Below, piece after piece: positions 5,187-8,105 of a DNA stretch of 8,105 nt. The position numbers were made by a program, and so were the translations under genes. The notes below the pieces were generated by a model. The model saw nothing but the letters and a program-made list of their open reading frames with translations. It was not told the DNA's origin and searched no databases. Origin of the DNA: Trueperaceae bacterium (GTDB lineage Bacteria > Deinococcota > Deinococci > Deinococcales > Trueperaceae); NCBI GenBank assembly GCA_029210865.1, contig JARGGE010000111.1:1-8105 (forward strand), read 5' to 3'. Position 1 is the first letter of the stretch, and every line of letters starts with the position of its first letter.

Positions 5187-5744
5187 TCAGGACGTTCGCG
5201 AGGGCGCGGGTCGCGACACCACCCAGCCCACGCCCTGGTCGGTCGCCGCCCGCAGGCGGTCGGCGAGCTGCGCGGCGTGGTGTTGCAGGTGGCGTAGGTT
5301 GACGAACTGGTGGGCGAGCTTGCCGACGCCCGGGTACCAGGGGAAGCCGCTCGACGGCGATGCCAGGTCGAGCGCGCCGATGGCGTCGCCCATCGTCGCC
5401 ATCAGGTGGTCGGCGTAGGCGAGCACGTGCGCGCGACCGTAGGGCACCGGCACCACGGGGCGTCGGTCGGCCGGGTCGCCGGGACCGCCGATGCCGTCCG
5501 GGCGCTGCACGTCGGCCTGGTGTCCGGGGAAGGGCACGAACGCCGCCTCGTCCGGGCGCAGGTAGAGGTCGGTGAAGTAGAGCGCGTGGTAGGCGATCTG
5601 CCAGCAGGCGTTGGTCGGCGTCGCGTCGAGCCACAGGGCGTCGGAGCAGCGCGCCACCGCGTCGCGGAGCATCGCCAACCCGGTGCGCATCTGCCTCTCG
5701 AGGGCGTCGGCCACCAGGTCGCGCGGTAGGGCCGTGGGGTCCAT
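5187..5744 (-). CDS. DinB family (four-helix bundle, metal-binding) protein
   Basis: A 185-residue protein of the DinB/YfiT superfamily. These are small four-helix bundles that hold a divalent metal with three histidines, and members include thiol-dependent transferases. The ligands can be picked out: His53 in WQIAYHALYFTDLYL (48-62), and His152 with His156 in NLRHLQHHAAQLADRL (149-164). A variable, proline-rich segment (about 70-102) separates the two halves. Catalytic activity is unknown and no thiol cofactor genes are beside it. I chose ATG 5744 because the domain starts there and a TATGGT -10 box (5750-5755) lies 5 nt before it with no Shine-Dalgarno, which fits a leaderless mRNA. The frame is open upstream to 5855 but that part is arginine/proline-rich. 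It is divergent from the methionine sulfoxide reductase gene and convergent with the capA-like gene. Confidence 0.75.
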   Translation of the reverse strand: MDPTALPRDLVADALERQMRTGLAMLRDAVARCSDALWLDATPTNACWQIAYHALYFTDLYLRPDEAAFVPFPGHQADVQRPDGIGGPGDPADRRPVVPVPYGRAHVLAYADHLMATMGDAIGALDLASPSSGFPWYPGVGKLAHQFVNLRHLQHHAAQLADRLRAATDQGVGWVVSRPAPSRTS

Positions 5745-5749
5745 GGCGC

Positions 5750-5755
5750 ACCATA
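5750..5755 (-). promoter_or_regulatory. Probable leaderless -10 box of the DinB-like gene
   Basis: TATGGT (TANNNT) on the minus strand, 5 nt before ATG 5744, with no ribosome binding site between them. No convincing -35 is seen at the usual spacing. Confidence 0.4.
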
Positions 5756-5840
5756 GCGGTTCGCCTTCGCGCCCGCGGCCGCGTCCGGCACGCCGGGGCG
5801 GTGGTCGCGCGCGCACGGCGGCGGCCCTCGCGGCGGGCGG

Positions 5841-5846
5841 TAGCAT
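5841..5846 (+). promoter_or_regulatory. Probable leaderless -10 box of the methionine sulfoxide reductase gene
   Basis: TAGCAT (TANNNT) ends 7 nt before ATG 5854. It overlaps an alternative in-frame ATG at 5845, so that upstream ATG is probably part of the promoter and not the start. No Shine-Dalgarno and no clear -35 are visible. Confidence 0.45.
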
Positions 5847-5853
5847 GCCGCCC

Positions 5854-6375
5854 ATGCACGACCCGAGCGCCTCCTACGACGTCCTGCCCGCCGACGCCCC
5901 CAAGCCCGAGCGCTACGCCCTGCTGCGCGACCGCGTGCGCGGCCTCCTCGCCGGCGAGGGCGACGCCACCGCCAACCTGGCGAACGCCGCCGCCGAGGTC
6001 TTCGCGCTCGTCCCCGACCTCAACTGGGCCGGGTTCTACCTGATGAAGGGCGGCGAGCTGGTGGTGGGCCCCTTCCAGGGGCGGCCGGCGTGCGTGCGCA
6101 TCGCGGTGGGGCGCGGCGTCTGCGGCACCGCGGTCGCCGAGCGCGCGACGCAGCTCGTCGACGACGTCCAGGCGTTCCCGGGCCACATCGCGTGCGACCC
6201 GCGTTCGCGCGCCGAACTCGTCGTGCCGATCGCGCAGGGCGACGCCGTGGTGGCCGTGCTCGACCTCGACAGCGAGCGCCCCAGGCGCTTCGACGCCGAC
6301 GACCGGGCAGGCCTCGAGGGGCTGGCCGCCGACCTCGCGGCGGCGATCGACTGGGGCCAGGTCACCCGCCCCTGA
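5854..6375 (+). CDS. msrC: GAF-domain free methionine-(R)-sulfoxide reductase (fRMsr)
   Basis: A 173-residue cytoplasmic enzyme that reduces free L-methionine-(R)-sulfoxide to methionine, normally with thioredoxin as electron donor. The whole protein is one GAF domain, with NWAGFYL (57-63), LVVGPFQGRPAC (69-80) and GRGVCGTA (86-93). The three catalytic/resolving cysteines are Cys80, Cys90 and Cys114. They keep the 10- and 24-residue spacing of the E. coli enzyme (84, 94, 118). The substrate-binding acidic residues also correspond: Glu121 in ELVVPI, and Asp137 and Asp139 in VLDLDS (E. coli 125, 141, 143). All key residues are present, so it should be active. The start at 5854 is preferred over 5845 because a TAGCAT -10 box overlaps 5845. 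It is divergent from the DinB-like gene (109 nt between starts) and convergent with the aldo/keto reductase. Confidence 0.93.
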   Translation: MHDPSASYDVLPADAPKPERYALLRDRVRGLLAGEGDATANLANAAAEVFALVPDLNWAGFYLMKGGELVVGPFQGRPACVRIAVGRGVCGTAVAERATQLVDDVQAFPGHIACDPRSRAELVVPIAQGDAVVAVLDLDSERPRRFDADDRAGLEGLAADLAAAIDWGQVTRP

Positions 6376-6417
6376 ACGTGGCGCGGTCGGGGCGCCCTGG
6401 GTTCAGCTGACCGGGGT

Positions 6418-7275
6418 TCAGGTGAAGAGCGGCGCCATCGCCTCGCGGTCGACCAGCGTCTGCATCGCCTGGTCGCTCGGGCGATCGACGAAGTGCTCGG
6501 CCTCCTCCAAGACCCTCGGCAGCAGGTGCACGTCCCCGACCGAGTTCAAGAAGACGTCCGGGCGGCCGAGCACCCAGTGGACCGCCAGGCGGATGGCGTC
6601 GGGGTCCTCGAGCGGCTGGTACCAGGTGGCGCGGTCGTGCGGCCGCTCGCCCCAGGGCCGGCGGGTGATCGCCTTGATCGTCTGCATGGCGACGCCGCGT
6701 TCGGCGCAGGCGCTCGCGAGCGCCTCGAAGTCGGCCGCGTAGGTCGGGTTCTGCATCATGACGAACGAGTAGGGGAGCAGCACCGAGTCGAAGTCGAAGC
6801 GCTCGAGGCTCTGCAGGTGGCGCGCGGCGACCTCGACGCCGTGGCCGGTGACGCCGATGTAGCGCACCAGGCCCTCGTCGCGGGCCTCGATCGCGGCTTC
6901 GAGCGCCCCGCCGGGGCCGAGCGCGGTCGCCCACTCGCCCTCGTCGACGAGGTTGTGCAGCTGCCACAGGTCGACGTGGTCGGTGCGGAGGCGCTCGAGC
7001 GAACGGTGCAGCTCCTCCCGGGCGGCGTCCTTCGTGCGCTCGCCGGTCTTGGTGGCCAGGAAGACGTCGCCGCGGATGCGCTCCATCCAGGGCCCGAGGC
7101 GGACCTCCGCCTCGCCGTACGAAGCGGCGGTGTCGACGTGGTTGATGCCGTGGGCCAGGACGGTCTCGAGGGCGCGATCGGCCTCGTCCTGGGTGACCTG
7201 GCTGAGCGCGGCGGCGCCGAAGAGGACGCGGCTGCTGGGGTGTCCGGTGCGTCCGAACGGGGCGCGAACGATCAT
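6418..7275 (-). CDS. Aldo/keto reductase
   Basis: A 285-residue NAD(P)H-dependent oxidoreductase of the aldo/keto reductase (TIM-barrel) superfamily, reducing aldehydes or ketones. The natural substrate is not predictable. The catalytic tetrad is visible: Asp48 and Tyr53 in HVDTAASYGEAEVRLG (46-61), Lys76 in FLATKTGER (72-80), and His107 in VDLWQLHNL (101-109). The start GRTGHPSSRVLFGAAAL (8-24) is the usual first hairpin and strand. The C-terminal third is divergent (WYQPLEDPDAIRLAVHW and on), with a clear VFLNSVGD cofactor strand. The length is typical of the shorter bacterial members. GAGGAGG (7280-7286) lies 4 nt before ATG 7275, which sets the start; the frame is open to 7500 but without conserved content. 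It is convergent with fRMsr and divergent from the nitronate monooxygenase-like gene. Confidence 0.92.
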   Translation of the reverse strand: MIVRAPFGRTGHPSSRVLFGAAALSQVTQDEADRALETVLAHGINHVDTAASYGEAEVRLGPWMERIRGDVFLATKTGERTKDAAREELHRSLERLRTDHVDLWQLHNLVDEGEWATALGPGGALEAAIEARDEGLVRYIGVTGHGVEVAARHLQSLERFDFDSVLLPYSFVMMQNPTYAADFEALASACAERGVAMQTIKAITRRPWGERPHDRATWYQPLEDPDAIRLAVHWVLGRPDVFLNSVGDVHLLPRVLEEAEHFVDRPSDQAMQTLVDREAMAPLFT

Positions 7276-7615
7276 CGTGCCTCCTCGCCCGACGACCGCG
7301 CAGGCACGCACGCGGTCGCCCGGTACCCCCATCGTGCGGCGCGGGGCGTGGTCGCGCAAGGGCGGCGGCGAGATGCGGTGGTCCACGTCGCGGCGTACCG
7401 CCGAGCGGCCGACCCTCACCAGGACCGCACGCCGCGCCGGTATGGTGCAGTGAGGCCTCCGCCCACGGTCCCGCGGGCGGCGCCGCTCCAGGCGCACCAA
7501 CGTCGGGAAGCGGTCGCGCCGAACCGCTCGGGAGCCCTACGGTTCGTGCGGCAGGCCCGCCGGCGCCACGGGTGTCGGGCCGTCCCTCGGGCACCACGCG
7601 CGACTAAGGACCTCG
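7276..7615. other. 340-nt divergent intergenic region
   Basis: This lies between the aldo/keto reductase start (minus strand) and the nitronate monooxygenase-like start (plus strand). Open frames here are arginine/proline-rich and look like GC-rich noise. I see the two ribosome binding sites at the edges (7280-7286 minus, 7606-7610 plus). There are two plus-strand TANNNT boxes, TATGGT (7441-7446) and TACGGT (7538-7543), either of which could start the plus-strand gene, though neither has a good -35. A weak hairpin has arms CCGCCC (7459-7464) and GGGCGG (7475-7480). No TANNNT box was found on the minus strand, so the aldo/keto reductase promoter is not visible to me. Confidence 0.5.
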
Positions 7616-8105
7616 ATGAGCAACGCACGACCCGTCTTCGCCACGTTCGCCTCGACCCATACGGGCTCGGCCTCGGGTCGCCCGACCCTGCCGACGATCA
7701 TCCAAGGTGGGATGGGCGTGGCCGTCTCGAACTGGCGGCTCGCCCGCGCCGTCTCGAGCCTCGGTCAGCTCGGCGTCGTCTCCGGCACCGGTATCGACAC
7801 CGTGTTCGTCCGTCGACTGCAAGACGGCGATCCTGGGGCGCACCTCCGCCGCGCCATGGCGCGCTTCCCGTTCGCGGACGTGGTGGGCGACGCCCTCCGG
7901 CGCTACTTCCTGCCCGACGGACGCCCGCCGGGCGCCGGGTACCGCCGCCTGCCCCTGCCGAGCGTCGAAGGTACGCGCTTCCAGCGCGGCCTCACGGCGC
8001 TGGCGAGCTTCGCGGAGGTCTTCCTCGCGAAAGAGGGGCACGACGCCCCGGTCGGGCTCAACCTGTTGACCAAGGTGCAGCTGCCGAACCTGGCGACCCT
8101 CTACG
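7616..8105 (+). CDS. Nitronate monooxygenase-like FMN-dependent protein, N-terminal part
   Basis: The first 163 residues of an FMN-dependent protein of the nitronate monooxygenase (2-nitropropane dioxygenase) superfamily; the gene runs off the window. Members oxidise alkyl nitronates with O2 to protect against propionate-3-nitronate; others are enoyl reductase-like. The FMN-binding start is clear in PTIIQGGMGVAVSNWRLARA (26-45), followed by GQLGVVSGTGIDTVFVRRLQ (50-69), DGDPGAHLRRA (70-80) and VGLNLL (146-151). Residues 1-22 are a Ser/Thr/Ala-rich extension with no hydrophobic core, so not a signal peptide. AAGGA (7606-7610) lies 5 nt before ATG 7616 and supports the start. The catalytic histidine would lie beyond the window. 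The RRLQDGDPG region suggests a longer subgroup than the best-studied fungal and Pseudomonas enzymes, so the exact activity is uncertain. Confidence 0.85.
   Translation, partial: MSNARPVFATFASTHTGSASGRPTLPTIIQGGMGVAVSNWRLARAVSSLGQLGVVSGTGIDTVFVRRLQDGDPGAHLRRAMARFPFADVVGDALRRYFLPDGRPPGAGYRRLPLPSVEGTRFQRGLTALASFAEVFLAKEGHDAPVGLNLLTKVQLPNLATLY

Noticed and set aside
5107..6186. A 359-codon minus-strand frame across the DinB-like and fRMsr genes
   Set aside because: It spans two divergent genes and their promoter region and shows no conserved motif.
6399..6421. Direct repeat GGGTTCAG (two copies, 15 nt apart) between the convergent fRMsr and AKR stops
   Set aside because: Only 8 nt long, and the second copy overlaps the AKR stop codon. 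No other sign of an insertion scar or regulatory role, so chance is the simplest reading.
6362..7597. A 411-codon minus-strand frame overlapping the aldo/keto reductase
   Set aside because: It is the same strand but another frame, with Arg/Pro-rich sequence; the AKR catalytic tetrad is in the frame ending at 6418.
1..8105. CRISPR arrays, tRNA or rRNA genes, phage or defence modules
   Set aside because: I saw no regularly spaced repeats, no cloverleaf-like sequence in the intergenic gaps, and no nuclease, helicase or toxin-antitoxin genes.

Overview
The window is very GC-rich (about 70% by eye) and reads as a bacterial chromosome segment with an insertion sequence at its left edge. Three of the eight non-transposase genes whose starts are visible (regulator, DinB-like gene, methionine sulfoxide reductase) have no Shine-Dalgarno sequence. 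Each instead has a TANNNT -10 box ending 5-7 nt before the ATG, the arrangement of leaderless transcripts. That is common in Deinococcota and Actinobacteria. With the gene content, my best guess is a Deinococcota lineage such as Trueperaceae, but this is inference, and Actinobacteria or Chloroflexota cannot be excluded.

Layout. (1) 1-~413, minus strand: the 5' end of an IS110-family transposase, cut by the window edge, with its non-coding leader, which is where IS110 elements carry a bridge RNA. (2) 477-516: a strong perfect hairpin that probably ends the next operon. (3) 530-3884, minus strand: a compact five-gene sulfur operon, transcribed from 3884 down. It runs HTH-PocR regulator, SQR-family flavoprotein, DUF1641 protein, single-cysteine DsrC/TusE protein, DsrE2-like protein. 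The first three junctions are 4-nt stop/start overlaps (ATGA, GTGA, ATGA) and the last gap is 16 nt, so the genes are very likely co-transcribed and translationally coupled. (4) 4050-5144, plus strand: a CapA-family protein. (5) 5187-5744, minus strand: a DinB-fold protein. (6) 5854-6375, plus strand: a GAF-type free methionine-(R)-sulfoxide reductase, divergent from the DinB gene. (7) 6418-7275, minus strand: an aldo/keto reductase. (8) 7616 to the window end, plus strand: the N-terminal part of a nitronate monooxygenase-like flavoprotein.

How the genes may work together. The SQR-like flavoprotein would oxidise sulfide or a persulfide at the membrane and pass electrons to quinone. The DsrE2-like and DsrC/TusE-like proteins would accept and pass on the resulting sulfane sulfur through conserved cysteines. 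DUF1641 is a recurrent small partner of SQR-type and formate dehydrogenase genes. The regulator joins an excisionase/MerR-type HTH to a cysteine-containing PocR-like domain and is the first gene of the operon it probably controls. No dsrAB, sHdr, tusA or rhodanese gene lies in the window, so the sulfur acceptor is unknown. The remaining genes look like ordinary detoxification and housekeeping functions with no visible operonic link.
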